Positions 48,701 through 61,517 of a DNA stretch of 64,000 bases are shown here, in pieces (within the stretch, counting starts at the first letter, position 1; every line of letters starts with the position of its first letter). The notes below the pieces were generated by a model. That model did not search any database, had not been told where the DNA came from, and was given only the letters and a program-made list of their open reading frames with translations. The stretch comes from Theristus sp. LFF4_11. Lineage: Eukaryota > Nematoda > Chromadorea > Monhysterida > Xyalidae. The stretch lies in assembly GCA_030248135.1 (NCBI GenBank), contig JASANC010003391.1, forward strand, positions 1 through 64,000, in the 5' to 3' direction. The position numbers and the translations under genes are program-made.

Positions 48701-50759
48701 TGCGATTGAAAAGGTTTTGAAAGAGCAGGACTTTTTGACTCCTTTCCTTTAGGGTAGGGCAAAACATGCTCGATTGACTTTGAAGCTGCCTCTTTGAAAA
48801 TTTAGGCTGTGGTTTTGAAAACTTCATGAGCGGTCGACAGACTTTGCAGAATTGCGTATTGCCAGTTGTCAAAGTTGAATCGCTCGAAACGAATGGAATG
48901 AACGCGTTTCACGTTTGCGTCAAAACAGTGCACTCGAATTTCGACAGGTGGTGGCAGGTACACGCTGTTTTTTTGGTTTGTGACACGGTTTTTAATAAAT
49001 TCATAAAACCTTTTAAATTCGAAGATTCAAAAGTTTACTCTTGGTTGACGGACGATGACTTTTTTGTTGACGGCATACATTGTACACTGCGACAGTGAAA
49101 CTCATTCCTCACTCACTTTTAGTCCGTTATTGCGCTTATCGAAGGCCTTTCAAAGTGAAACGACCATTTCAATCGCAATGCACTTGTGTCATTGTTTAAC
49201 AAAGTGTCCTAACAGGTGTTACTGTTTGCCGAGCTGTGGCGCCATGCGGGTGCGTCGCACGTCTGGGTGTACAGACAGTCGGCCAGCAAAGATGTCGATA
49301 TGGTGTTCGATTACTATGTTAAACAGAGGTACCGTCTATTTTTGAAAACCTGCATCATGATCGCAATCTCTGGCAAAATCACAAGTTTTGGCATTGCAAA
49401 AGACAGACTGGAGTCATTTTGCGACATTTGTCGTCAGACATTTTGCAAACATGCGTCAATGTTGTTTGCCTTTTCGATTCTTCACAATTCTCCGAGCGTC
49501 CGGTGAGCTGTGGGCGACTAAACGTGCGTCAATGATCGTTCAGCTGCAAGAATGCCCGTTGCGCGTGGCAGCGCTTGCGGCTCGGTGGATGGTGTTTGTC
49601 GATTTTGACGAATTTATCATGTACAACAAGCCGTCGCGAAACAACAAAGTCAACTATCTGTTGGACTACTTGACGCAGCAGCTGACTACGAACGATCATT
49701 ACGATGAGATTGGCGCGTGGCTGTTCGCACACAGCGTCTCGCTGGATATGCCGCCGTTGGCAAACTTCACAGGTGAGGGAAGTCTCGTGCCCAAACGTGT
49801 GTGAATGGAGCACTTGCAGGAACAACAATCAGAGCGGTTGCGGTGTGATGTCTGTTGCTCGACGAGACCGGTTTGCTTTACTTTCATTACGAAAACCGAC
49901 TTTCCACGACTTTTACTTTATTATTGAGTTAGCTGTTGTTAAAAGACACGAAAGACAGACAAGGAAACGCGGGACTGAACTGTCACACTGAAAACACAAG
50001 CACTGCGCTTTTATGCGGTAAACCACAAATCAGGAAAGAATAGCGTAGCATCATTGTTGTAGCTGCATCAGCAAAGAAGCTGAGCGTTCAACAACTACAG
50101 TGGCGCCTTATCATAGTGTAAGCACAAAAGCAGGTAACAAATGGAACCACAAGAAATATTCATAAATGAAACGTTTTTTCTTCCACACAATGATTTTTAA
50201 CAGTTGTTGCTCCAGTTTTGACTAAAGAATGTCCAAAGAATGTCTACGAAAGAGGCTAAAGAACAGTGTTGTGTTGACCAAGAACGTGTTGATTGTTTCG
50301 TTGCCCGTTTTGTCAATTTTTTGTGTATCGAAGTAACAACAAAGCAAACGCCCCATAGCAATTTCCTCAGGCGACAAGCCAGTCGGAATCGCCGACGTAG
50401 CACCGCAGACGCTGATGCAGTTTTACGCGGCCGCTCTGGGTGGCAACATCTCGACCACGCATCCACTGCCGCACCGCAGACGCAGCAAGTTGGTCGCGAA
50501 AAGTGACAAGGTGAACCGTCACGGCTTGCACTCGGTGCAGGAGTTTGTAGCTGACACATTACGCGAACAGTGGGTCGATACGAATGTGCTGCGGTTGTAT
50601 CACATGCGAGCTGAGCAACTCGAAGACCTCCCGTCAAACTCGCCGTTGGCCGCTCAAGTTGTACTGAACAATCCGTTTAACGATGCTTTTCAAGTGGTTT
50701 TTGCTCGAATTAAGCAGAGTTTGACAAAAATTCGCAATCGAACCAACAGACATGAATGA
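45762..50759 (+). CDS. GT92 (DUF23) family glycosyltransferase, 8 exons, poly-G frameshift
   Basis: Exons 45762-45775, 47495-47799, 47979-48347, 48545-48682, 48850-48957, 49216-49328, about 49438-49772 and 50371-50759 give about 589 aa once one base of the G run at 48159-48168 is discounted. Residues about 22-38 ('YAAVLFLAVGCIHW') are a signal anchor, making it a type II Golgi enzyme. The catalytic part has 'LFAELWRHAGASHVWVYRQ', the metal-binding 'VFVDFDEFIMY' and the C-terminal 'RSKLVAK...HGLHSV' block, all family hallmarks. C. elegans GALT-1 of this family adds galactose to core fucose on N-glycans; the acceptor here is unknown. Ten G residues shift the frame within exon 3; nine would keep it open through 'GVLEKLSRRFVHYAL'. 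The start of exon 7 is uncertain. Intron 1 contains a family A transposon. Confidence 0.8.
45991..46769. mobile_element. TA-flanked TIR element family A, copy 2 (GT92 intron 1)
   Basis: Ends match 14391-15445. The internal part from 46140 to 46560 is the reverse complement of sequence in copy 1, so the two copies differ in inner arrangement. No transposase frame. Confidence 0.8.
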
Positions 50760-50960
50760 ACACACCAGACGTGACTTGCTTGTTTTGTTACTGCCTGTTC
50801 TTTTGGTTTTGCGACTCAATGCGCGACAGAAATCAGTTTCATGTTGAAAGCGGAAATTCAAAGTTACCCGAGTCCTTGAAATGCGGCAGATTAGAGCATT
50901 TTTCTATCACCCACTTCCTTTATACGTTTGCAAACGCATTGAGGTACACACCACAACTAA

Positions 50961-51662
50961 TACAGGGTGAGCCAAAAAAGGCTCTAAACTCTAAACTGCA
51001 TTTTACAACATTTGTCGATTTTTCATACCGTATTACCCCCGAACCCCTCCCCCACCATTAACCCCCCCCCCCACCAATAACCCCCCCCGACCAGTTTCCA
51101 AATAATCCCCCCCCACAAATAATCCCCCATGGGGGCTAATTGGAAACCTGTTTGAAACACATACCCAGCGAATTCAGTGGCTGAATGCAGTGACATTGGT
51201 GAAATTGTGCTACCAAAGGCCCCAAATGGATGAGTTAATGGTAATTTCATTACAAAAGGCTGTTACAAAAGGAAATCTCTGTGAAAAGTAGAAGTTTCTG
51301 CGACTTTCTTGCCTGCCATGCAAGGTACTGTATTTTTGCCATTTTTCAACAAACCCCCACCCCTAGAATTTTTTGTAAATAAACCCCCCCCCCACCAATA
51401 ATCCCCCCCCCCCACCAATAAACCCCCACCCCTAAGTCGCTGACGTATTAATCCCCCATGGGGGTTTATTGGGGGTAATACGGTATCTATATTTTCCAGA
51501 TATGTTGCTGTAGTGAGTGACGGGGGCAACAGACCGTGACAAAAATTTGGTTAGAAAAACATCCAAAACCTCAAATAGTGTTCCAATTTTCAGCTCGAAA
51601 CACCTCAGCACAAGCCAGTGAGAGCATTTTAGAATTGGAACCTTTTTTTGGCTCACCCTGTA
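50961..51662. mobile_element. TA-flanked TIR element family B
   Basis: Ends 'TACAGGGTGAGCCAAAAAAG' and complement at 51643-51662. It has been invaded by a poly-C element (51026-51485). A similar left end stands at 40584. Confidence 0.8.
51026..51485. mobile_element. Poly-C/poly-G TIR element, family C, copy 1
   Basis: Ends 'TACCGTATTACCCCC' and 'GGGGGTAATACGGTA'. Subterminal blocks of CCCCC with ACCAATAA spacers and a 'CCCCCATGGGGG' palindrome are diagnostic. Two unique internal parts ('CTACCAAAGGCCCCAAATG', 'AGAAGTTTCTGCGACTTTC') recur in copies at 58589-59024 and 63459-63914. Nested inside the family B element. Confidence 0.85.
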
Positions 51663-51783
51663 CATTGTAACAAAAGAAAAGAGAACTTCATTTACACATG
51701 ATTTGTTCGATTTGTTCGATTTGTTCAACAATTTTCAAGCGTGAATAAATGAATAAGATTTCATTTACACATACAATGTGCGT

Positions 51784-51943
51784 ACAGTCTAACTCCATGA
51801 CATATCCAACTGGCTGATTGGTTGATGCATGCATTCCTGTGCATGAATTGCTGTGGAAGGCAGAGTTTGGTTTGCATAGAATCTATTCATCGGGCGACCA
51901 CCAAACAATTAGCTAGTTGGATATGTTATGGAGTTAGACTGTA
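51784..51943. mobile_element. Short TIR element (about 160 bp), 'ACAGTCTAACTCCATGACAT'
   Basis: The left end starting near 51784 and 'GTTATGGAGTTAGACTGTA' at 51925-51943 are inverted repeats. The first bases (TACAGTCTA) match the element at 57444-58208. Confidence 0.75.
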
Positions 51944-52045
51944 AGCATACTTGCACATTCCTTATATTTTGTCTTTGATGTTTAACTGCAGTCTAGCAGT
52001 TTGTCAAAAAGCAGTAATGTTGATTGCACGCTTAAAGCCGAAATC

Positions 52046-52154
52046 GGCAGGTTGGCAATGGACTGATCCAACAGGTTGTAAGCGGAACAATAGACCACAT
52101 AGCGGATGGCATTCGACGAGCCGTACGGCACGCCGGTACAAAAGTAGAACGAGA
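52046..52154 (+). other. Possible orphan exon or gene fragment
   Basis: A frame reading 'QVGNGLIQQVVSGTIDHIAD' and 'IRRAVRHAGTKVERE' then TGA has coding-like composition. An upstream segment after 'TTTAACTGCAG' (51993) is open in another frame ('SSSLSKSSNVDCTLKAEIG'). The two cannot be joined by a normal intron, so this is a decayed or incomplete piece at best. Confidence 0.2.
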
Positions 52155-52640
52155 ATGATTTGCACGTGCACTGTGACGAGTTCCGTGAGCCACCAATGGC
52201 TATAGATGGTATACTATTGGCTCATTATTCATTCGTCAACTAACGAATAATGGGATTTTTGTCATTATTTGAATAATACTATTTTGAATAATAAGTAATG
52301 GGCACATTATTCAAATAGTACTATTAATGACGAGTGAATAACGTACAAAAAGATTGAACTTGTTTAAAACAAGCTGCACAAGTTGCAAAAAATTGGTGTG
52401 CTCAGAACACACCTTGATTGACCACACCAATCTCGCATTTTGTGATACCTCATGAGCATTGAAAAATGACAAAAAACATGTACACTGAAAGGAAGGTACC
52501 GAAATCAACTTATAAATGTCCACGGGTGGTGCACCAAAACAAATGTCTAAAACATCTCATTGAAGCTGATGCAATAAACACACAAACCCTTGTGCAATTT
52601 TGAGCGACTGAAATTGAATTCAGAGAACAACTGAAAACCA
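52155..52640. other. AT-rich intergenic stretch
   Basis: ATTATTCA/TGAATAAT motifs repeat between 52210 and 52330 in both orientations. Nothing else identified. Confidence 0.4.
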
Positions 52641-55265
52641 GTGTCGAGATTCGAGAAATTCATAATCATGCGGATGCGCGAGCGAGCGCCAGCGAGCGGA
52701 TAGCGCATCACGCATAATATGAGCCGTTTTCCCCTCGCGCGCGTTTTTCAAATTTGCTCGCTTCCTCCAGCGAGCATAGTATAAGCCACAAACTTGGTTC
52801 TGTGCACACGAAACGAACACCCAAAGTTGTGCTTGGAGCCGCGAAAAAAAATTTATCGGACAACTTTTCATACGCTGTAGACACGAAAAACCTATTCTGA
52901 AAACAGTGTTACTTATTTCTCTTTGTATTTTTTTTTTCAGTAGTGTAATCATATGTGTTCGCCCTTTCAATTTTTACCTGCGATACTTTCACAGTTGCAC
53001 AAAAATGGTTCCTGGGGTAATTTCATCCGGAGATTTTGAAAATTGGGTTAATTTTTTGCCCCGACCCTTATTTGGGGCAAAATTTGGGCATTTTTTTAAA
53101 TTTTGAAGGATTTTACGGTGTTACAAGTGTTCGCCCTTTCAATTTTTGTCTGAAGTTGTTCCATGACCGAACAAAAAAATTTCCTGGGGTAATTCCATCC
53201 GGAGATTTTGAAAATTGAGTTAATTTTTGCCTCCGACCCTTATTTGGGGCAAAATTTGGGCATTTTTAAGTTTTGAAGGATTTTACGCCGTTACAAGTGT
53301 TCGCCCTGTCAATTTTTGTCTGAAGTTGTTCCATAACCTAACAAAAAATTTTCCTAAGGTAATTCCATCCGAAGATTTTAGAAATTGGGTTAATTTTTTG
53401 CCCCGACCTTGTTTTTGAGTAAAAATTGGGCATTTTTTAAAACTCGCACGGTTTTCACCGGGTTTTAAGTGTTCGCCCTTTCAATTTTTGTCTGAAGTTG
53501 TTCCATAACCGAACAAAAAAGTTTCCTGGGGTAATTTCATGTGTAGATTTTGAAAATTTGGTTATTTTTTTGCTCCAACCTTTATTTGGGTAAAAAATTG
53601 GGCATTTTTAAAGGTTCGTAGTTTTTGACCTGGTTACATGTGTTCGCGCTTTCAATTTTTACCTGCGGCATTTTCACAGTCGAACAAAAATGTTTCCTGG
53701 GGTAATTCCATCCGGAGAATTTGGAAATTAATTTAATTTTTTGCCCCGTGTGAGCATCTCTAGATACTGAATCGTGACGATTTCGGGCGAATCGGCCGTG
53801 GAAATTGGCGAAATCGGTCCGGAAACGAAAAACAAGAAAAGGGTGTTTTCCAGGGTAATTCAATGCGCTGATCACGGATTTTGGGTTAGTTTTCTTACGT
53901 GAGCAACTCTAGATGCTGAATCGTGACGATTTCGGGCGAATCGGCCGTGGAAATTGGCGAAATCGGTCCAGAAACGAAAAACAAGAAAAGGGTTTTTTCG
54001 AGGGTAATTCAATGCGCTGATCACGGATTTTGGGTTAGTTTTTTACGTGAGAAACTCTAGATGCTGAATCGTGACGATTTCGGGCGAATCGGCCGTGGAA
54101 ATTGGCGAAATCGGTCCAGAAACGAAAAACAAGAAACGGGTGTTTTCCAGGGTAATTCAATGCGCTGATCACGGATTTTGGGCTAGTTTTTTTACGTGAG
54201 CAACTCTAGATGTTGAATCGTGACGATTTCGGGCGAATCGGCCGTGGAAATTGGCGAAATCGGTCCAGAAACGAAAAACAAGAAAAGGGTGTTTTCCAGT
54301 GTAATTCAATGCGCTGATCACGGATTTTGGGTTAGTTTTCTTACGTGAGCAACTCCTGATGTTGAATCGTGACGATTTCGGGCGAATCGGCCGTGGAAAT
54401 TGGCGAAATCGGTCCAGAAACGAAAAACAAGAAAAAGGTGTTTTCCATGGTAATTCAATGCGTTGATCACGGATTTTTGGTTAGTTTTTTATGAGAGCAA
54501 CTCTAGATACTGAATCGTGACGATTAGGGGCGAATCGGCCGTGGAAATTGGCGAAATCGGTCCAGAAACGAAAAACAAGAAAAAGGTGTTTTCCATGGTA
54601 ATTCAATGCGTTGATCACGGATTTTTGGTTAGTTTTTTTATGTGAGCAACTCTAGATACTAAATCGTGACGATTTCGGGCGAATCGGCCGTGGAAATTGG
54701 TGTAAACGGTCCAGAAACGAAAAACAAGAAAAGGGTGTTTTCCAGGGTAATTCAATGCGCTGATCACGGATTTTGGGTTAGTTTTCTTACATGAGCAACT
54801 CTAGATGCTGAATCGTGACGATTTCGGGCGAATCGGCCGTGGAAATTAGCGAAATCGGTCTGAAAATTAAAAACAAGAAAACTGTGTTTCCAAGGTAATT
54901 CAATGCGCTGATCACGGATTTTTTGCTCGTTTTCTTGTGTGAGCAACTCTAGATACCGAATCGTGACGATTTCGAGCGAATCGCCCGTGGAATTTAGCAA
55001 AATTGGTCCAGAAATGAAAAACAAGAAAACGGTGTTTTCCATGGTAATTCATTGCGCCGATCACGGCTTTTGGGTCAGTTTTCTTATGGGAGCAATTCTA
55101 GGTACTGAATCGTGACGATTTTGGGCGAATCGGCCGTAGAAATAGCATAGGCGAAATCGGCCTAAAAACGAAAAATGAAAAACCTGAGTTGTCCGTGGTT
55201 TAGAAGAATGTGTGACCAACGTATTGTGATTTTGGTCCGACCTTCTGGGCTTATGTAAAAGTCAG
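52640..55265. repeat. Inverted copy of the DZANK1-intron-2 composite repeat, with expanded satellites
   Basis: 52650-52920 matches 13070-13370 inverted ('GCGCGAGCGAGCGCCAGCGA'). 52940-53745 holds about five 180-bp units; 53750-55160 holds nine or ten 150-bp units ('GGCGAATCGGCCGTGGAAAT'). 55160-55265 then matches 11835-11935 inverted. The order is the same in both loci, so the satellites travel as part of one larger element. Confidence 0.85.
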
Positions 55266-55269
55266 AATA

Positions 55270-56011
55270 TTATCTAAAAATGCGGGAGACGCATATAAAA
55301 GGAGGAATATGGCCTTGTGTAAGCAGTGAAAGACTTGGCTCGACAACGCTTTTCAAGTCTCTGATGTGGTACACACGGATACAAGTACATAAGAGTCATA
55401 TTTTTGCGCCGTTTATTCTTTATTTCGGTTACACATGGCAACCCTCGTACATTGTAGACAAATAAAACTTTCACATTTGCTTTTTTCTAGCATTTAGCGA
55501 CCCCTAAAACCACTAAAATAACGATCAGACTTCAGATCGCTGACACTGGTTCGCGTGTATCGCAGAGGCATTGGGGAACGCAAGGTCTCCTTCTGTGGCA
55601 AAGGCAATGACTCACCGGTTTATCCTGTCAGTTTGGTAAAAAAGGTGAAAATCAACGGAAGACAACACTTTTTGCACTGGTGCTGCTGTGTGCATACTAC
55701 AGCGGTGCGTACGTTGGCAACAACGATAAAGCTACATGCAGCAATGTTTTTGCACAGAATTTACAGAATTTCGCACATGATGTTGTGATTTTAGACTAAA
55801 CTAAAGAGGACAATTGAAAAATAACTTCAAAGTTTTTACGCTTTTCAGCAAGCTTTTAAACAACAAACGCGGCGCAAAAATATGACTCTCATCTACTTGT
55901 ATCCGTGTGTACCACATCAGAGACTTGAAAAGCGTTGTCGAGCCAAGTCTTTCACTGCTTACACAAGGCCATATTCCTCCTTTTATATGCGTCTCCCGCA
56001 TTTTTAGATAA
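55270..56011. mobile_element. TIR element family F, copy 2
   Basis: Same TIRs as 11072-11831 with 'GCGGGAGACGC' in place of 'GCGGCAGACGC'. It lies at the end of the satellite-bearing repeat, exactly as copy 1 does. The conserved internal frame runs on the plus strand near 55555 ('RRGIGERKVSFCGKGND') and then diverges. Confidence 0.8.
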
Positions 56012-56398
56012 TCATGTAATGTCCTACTTTAGCCGTCGAGTCTGCACTCTCACACAAAGCCAGGTTTACGGTGAACTGCTTATGACAGAGCGCGTGACTT
56101 CCAATGCTCATCTACTTTTTTTACTAGGTGCTCAGCAGTTTCCTTATATCTTTGTTCAGCTATTTTTCTTTCATTCGTTCCGTGTACTTATAAAAGTGAC
56201 GTGTTTTATGAATTCAGAATGTGCAATGTGCCGTGCCCGTGCCGTTTTGTCCCTGTTTATTTTTATTATATTTTAATTGAGAAAAAGTAAAGCTGTTTTA
56301 ATTGAGTAAAAGTACAGTAAAAAAACCCAACATCGTCTGCCGGTCATCACACACAGCAGCTTGGATGGACGTTTGAAGCTGCTCTATCTACAGGGTGT

Positions 56399-57136
56399 TT
56401 CAGAAGTAGAGGGTAGGTTTTTGACGCGTTATTTCTCTGACTTGCGTTAAACCATAATCAGTGAAATTTTAGACAGTTGTTCAAGAAAGTTCAGTTTAGA
56501 TTTGTGCAAAATTTTAGAGAAATTCAATCACCTGCACATGAATGACAGAGAAAAACAAAAATTCAAAAATGGACCAGAAAATACCATATCACGCGATACC
56601 ACCAGAAAACAAAAGGACAACACTCAATGCAAACATTCAACAGAACACTTCAAAATGTCTATGGCGATAACAGCAAACATGAACAACAACGACAACAGTC
56701 AACGCAATCAAATTTCTCAAAGTGTCCACCATGAGCCTCAATGCATCGGTTGCACCTATCCGTCACGGCCAAAACCGCCTTCTCGCGCGTATGTACGCTG
56801 GCATCGATGCGAAGGCTTCGGAAATGAATTGTTTTAGCTGGACGATGATTGCCGACTAAAAAAACATTTTGTATTCATGCATGCAACGATTCGGCCGCAT
56901 ACAAGCTGATGTTTCACCCGATTCCAAACATGAACCCCCAGTTGCGTGCTGAAATCAATGTTTCTGTGTGTTTTGCTCTGTCATTCGTGTGCAGGTGACT
57001 GAATTTGTCTGAAATTTTGCACAAATTTAAGTTGAACTTTTTTAAACAACTGTCTAAAATTTCATTGAATATGGTTCAACGCAACTCGAGAAATAATGCG
57101 TCAAACACCTACCCACTACTTCTGAAACACCCTGTA
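56399..57136. mobile_element. TA-flanked TIR element family A, copy 3
   Basis: Begins 'TACAGGGTGTTTCAGAAGTA' and ends with 'ACTTCTGAAACACCCTGTA'. The preceding 56012-56398 and following 57137-57443 hold no supported feature. Confidence 0.85.
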
Positions 57137-57443
57137 GATAACAAAACGCATCGCATAACAAACAGATACAAACATAATCTTGTGAGATAAGGGGATCTTA
57201 TGTGTACGCGAGGAGTTCCCTGTGGCCACGCTAAAATATGCTCGGAGTACGAATTTTGTAATATGAGTATATCTGACCATTTTTAAGCAAATTTAAGCAA
57301 ACCATTTTAGTGTGGCAAAGAAAACTGCACTGCACTTGGAAATCTGAACGGCACTTTTTTATGTGCATACAATGTACATGTATGTATGTTGAACATCCAA
57401 GTTTCTCGAAAACTTGAGCATCACAGTGACAAAAATGCCTGCT

Positions 57444-58208
57444 GTACAGTCTATCTCGCTAATATATGCAACTCGCTGATTGGTCGGCTCCTCACGCTCC
57501 GCACCCCTGGGAACGGGATTCAGAAAATATCATGTTTTTTTGTTGTTCAGCGGTTTGTTTTCATTTTTTTTCATACCGAAAAAATTCTTAATCAAAAACT
57601 ACAAAATTCCAAACGTTTGAATTGGTAAAAAAATAGTAAACTGAAGTTTTTTTGGTTGATTGACGGCGACGACGTCGTCGAGAATTTTTGCTTTCAAACG
57701 TACCGCTGGCCGCTGCTGCGTGTTCAAAACAAATATAAAACAAACAAACAAAATAACAAAACTTGCTTCCAACGATTTCGACGGTTTTCATCCCGCTTTT
57801 AACTGATTCATTGGGTGCGCCATGTCCATTCATTGTTGTTCAAAGATTGTTCACATTGTCAATAAATACTGTCACCTGCTGCGTTCTTCTTCTCTGTGCT
57901 TCGGACACACAGTAGCGGCCAGCGGCGGCACGCTCTTTTCATGCCTAAAGGCAAAAACTAAACCAAAAACCATAGACGACGTCGTCGCAGTCAATCAACC
58001 AAAAAAGACATTTTTTTGACATTGTGACCAATGCAAATTTTTGGAATTTGGTAGTTTTTTATTTAGAATGTTTTTTCGGCATGAAATAAATGAAAACAAA
58101 CCGTTGAACAATGAAAAACATGATTTTTTCTGAATCCCGTTCCCAAGGGTGCGGAGCGTGAGGAGCCGACCAATCAGCGAGTTGCATATATTAGCGAGAT
58201 AGACTGTA
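57444..58208. mobile_element. Near-palindromic TIR element, 'TACAGTCTATCTCGCTAATA'
   Basis: The left arm includes 'GGTCGGCTCCTCACGCTCCG' (57480) and is mirrored near 58150-58175. The inner parts are also inverted: 'GACGACGTCGTCG' near 57667 and 'GACGACGTCGTCGC' near 57975. Arms of about 350 bp surround a short centre. No ORF. Positions 58209-58588 beyond it are AT-rich with no feature. Confidence 0.8.
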
Positions 58209-58588
58209 GTTGATCTGATTTCTCATAGAATATTAGGATAACAACAGTAGTATTTGATTCATCAACATCTAAATACCTAATAGTCGTATATGATAGACGT
58301 TCATTCATTAACTCAATTTACAGTTTTTACTGCCACCGTTTTTTCACAAAATCATAAAATTTGAGAATCTTAATTGCGTGATGTCGTTTTTTCAACAAAA
58401 AAAACAAAAGTGCGATTTATTAAACAAGTTTTTTGAGACAATTGAATCATACGTAAACGTTGTATGTTACGTATATAAAAAACCATCCAATCCATCACAA
58501 CGGTGAAACGTTTTATTCAGCAAAAGTTCACGTGACGTAATATCGAATCAGCATTCAACTAATTCACAGCCTAATCGCTTTTTCCTAA

Positions 58589-59024
58589 TACCGTATTACC
58601 TCTAATAAACCCCCATGGGGGTTTATTTCTTCAGCGACTTCTGGGGGTGGGGGTTTATTTTTTTGGGGGGGGGGCTTTATTTTTGGGGGGGGGGGTTATT
58701 TGGAAACCATTTTTAGGAGTGGGAAAAATGGCAAAAATACCTTCCATGGCAGGAAGGAAGTCGCAGAAACTTCTACTCTACATAGAAATTTCCTTTTACA
58801 ACAGCCTTCCATTTGGGGCCTTTGGTAGCACAATTTCATCATTTTCACTGCAACCAGCCACTGAATTCGCTGGGTATGTGTTTCAGTTTGCTAGGTTTCA
58901 ATAATCCCCCATGGGGGATTATTTTGGGGGGGGATTATTTGGAAACTTGTTGAGGGGTGGGGGTTTATTTTTTTTGGGGGGGGGGGTTAATTTTGGGGGT
59001 AATTTTAATAGAGGTAATACGGTA
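58589..59024. mobile_element. Poly-C/poly-G TIR element, family C, copy 2
   Basis: Begins 'TACCGTATTACCTC' and ends 'GAGGTAATACGGTA'. Internal landmarks match 51026-51485 on the opposite strand. Confidence 0.8.
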
Positions 59025-59777
59025 AATAAAAAAAAAATAAAAACTTTTGGAGTGTGCGCACTGTGTGTACCAGTCAAAAAATGGGAATGGCTGCCATTCT
59101 ACATTGGTCGATTCCACTTCTTCACTTGCAAAATGGTAATCACCGCTCCAATCTTACTGTTTACCATTTACGCATAGTAATATGTCAACATTTTTTGCAT
59201 GACATTTGACTGACATGCGAGAAATTTTCCACAAAAAAAGCAATCTTACAGAACACAAACACTCCACGCTACGGTACTATCTTTTTTGTTGGTTCTGCAA
59301 CTCAACACGTTGACAGACGTTCGAAAAAAATTCATGCGCTTGATGCGAACATTCAAAATTGTCGAAATGCGAACAATGTGGGGGTTTATTGGTGGGGGGG
59401 GGATTAATGGTGGGGGGTTTAATGGGGGTAATACGGTATAGTTCAAACACAATCGAACGCTAATACTTCGTAGAATAGTTTCTTGCCACGATTTTGAATC
59501 GGTTTTACTGCCAGTCATATGCAATTGAGGCGTGTTGTAATGTTCGGTATTTGTCAAATAAATGTATGCTTCAGTAAAAAAACCTGCATATAGTGTACTG
59601 GATACACTCAGTGGTCTAAAAAACAAAAAAAATAGCATGGGATTCTTTTATAGCTGATGCAATTTCACGCGCAATACACAGCACACACGCACACACGCGC
59701 GCAGCGTTCCAACAACTTTTGACCGCCACTGTATGTCGACCACAAAACGTTCATCCTTTAAGTCAAAAGCAACTTAC

Positions 59778-59856
59778 CCTGACTACGGCGACTGCTAGCC
59801 AGGGCAGTGAAGGCAGCCAACAACAAGACCACGGTTGTAGCGGAGGTAAACCTCAT
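59778..59856 (-). CDS. Signal-peptide first exon, left palindrome arm
   Basis: Minus-strand ATG at 59856 opens 26 codons plus one base: 'MRFTSATTVVLLLAAFTALA' then 'SSRRSQ', followed by a GTAAGT donor at 59777. This is a textbook secretory signal with likely cleavage after ALA or ASS, and the basic RR may be a processing site. The next exon is not found to the left within reach. Confidence 0.5.
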
Positions 59857-60310
59857 TCTTGTTGGTGTCAGTTAAAGCAGGGAAACTTGCACTGGACGAT
59901 AAAATGAATGAACCACTGACAGAATGTAACATTCACAGTCCACTTATAAGCACTTTGCTGTTTACACACAAGTTGTTTACTGACATCGGATCGAACAGTT
60001 TCCTGTCACCGTATTGCTCATTGTGTATTCATGTAATCAGTGTGTGTGATAAGATTTTGTGATAATTTTGAACAGCTTCCTGTCTATGGTTCACTCACTG
60101 TATGTGCTGTCTATCAGAGACATGCGTTGTAAATCACACAACGCAAAAACAGCAAAAAATGGCACGTTTACGGTCATCGCAATGAAATTTATAGTTAGAA
60201 CTTCATTATCACCGCGTTGCCAAAGTTGGTTTCATTGGCGTCGTTTTTGCTGACATGTAAAAGTATTTATGTATGTAATGATATGTAAAGACTTTATGTA
60301 AAAGTCAGAA

Positions 60311-61088
60311 TATTATCTAAAAAATGCGGGAGACGCATATAAAAGGAGGAATATGGCCTTTGTGTAAGCAGTGAAAGACTTTGGCTCGACAACGCTTTTC
60401 AAGTCTCTGATGTGGTACACACGGATACAAGTACATAAGAGTCATATTTTTGCGCCGTTTATTCTTTTTATTTCGGTTGCAAGTGGCAACCCTCGTACAT
60501 TGTGGACAAATAAACTTTCACATTTGCTTTATTTCTAGCATTTAGCGACCACTAAAACCACTAAAATAACCATCAGACTCTTAGATCGCTGACACTGGTT
60601 TGCACAAAAGTGTATCGCAGAGGCATTGGGGAACGCAAGGTCTCCTTCTGTGGCAATGTCAATGACTCACTGGTTCATCCTGTCACAAGAGTTTGGTAAA
60701 ATATGGTGAAAATCAACGGAAGACTACACTTTTTGCACTGGTGCTGCTGTGTGCACAGCGGTGCGTACGTTAGCAACAACGATAAAGCTACATGCAGCAA
60801 TGTTTTGCACTCTCTGATGTTTTCGTTTTTGCACAGAATTTACAGAATTTCGCACATGGTGTGATTTTAGACTAAACTGAAGAGGACAATTGAAAAATAA
60901 CTTCAAAGTTTTTGCGCTTTTCAGCAAGCTTTTAAACAACAAACGCGGCGCAAAAATATAACTCTTATGTATTTCTAATCCGTGTGTACCACATCAGAGA
61001 CTTGAAAAGCGTTGTCGAGCCAAGTCTTTCACTGCTTACACAAGGCCATATTCCTCCTTTTATATGCGTCTCCCGCATTTTTAGATAA
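60311..61088. mobile_element. TIR element family F, copy 3
   Basis: Located in the left palindrome arm, with the same ends and flanking 'GTCAGAATATT' as copy 2. It has small insertions relative to the others. Confidence 0.8.
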
Positions 61089-61322
61089 TATCTTATACAA
61101 CAAGAATAAACACAAAACAACCAATCAGCATCAAGAAACGCAGAACCGTTAACAAATCAAACAAGGCCACAATTACTCAGAAAAAAGTAGCTTAGCGTCT
61201 GCATGCACGCACCCTGTTATGCGCAGTCAAGCCGCACACTCTTAGCACGCACAGAGGTCACCGCCACAAAGCCCAAGCACGAGGCTTAAGTAGGCCATTA
61301 CATTTTCCTATTTTTTTGTTTT

Positions 61323-61517
61323 TGTAATGAAATTACTATTAACGACTTCCTTTTCCTGCCATGGAATATTTGGTGCCATTTTTGCAACCACCCCCTAAAA
61401 ATGGTTTCCAAATAAACCCCCCCCCAAAAAAAAACCCCCCCCAAAAATTAAACCCCCACCCCCAGAAGTCGCTGAAGAAATAAACCCCCATGGGGGTTTA
61501 TTAGAGGTAATACGGTA
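61323..61517. mobile_element. Truncated poly-C element (family C) at the palindrome centre
   Basis: Only the right end ('CCCCCATGGGGGTTTATTAG' to 'GAGGTAATACGGTA') and part of the interior are present. 'CGAATCGGCCGTGGAAATTG' just after it (61550) is a stray piece of the 150-bp satellite unit. Confidence 0.65.

Noticed and set aside
53750..55160. Regularly spaced repeats that could resemble a CRISPR array
   Set aside because: Units are 150 bp, contiguous without unique spacers, and in a spliced eukaryotic genome: satellite DNA.
55270..55420. Spliced-leader or snRNA-like gene at the family F terminus (TATA box, then a short transcript and a GTACAT donor-like site)
   Set aside because: The sequence is a transposon TIR present in both orientations, with no Sm site or conserved leader that I recognise.
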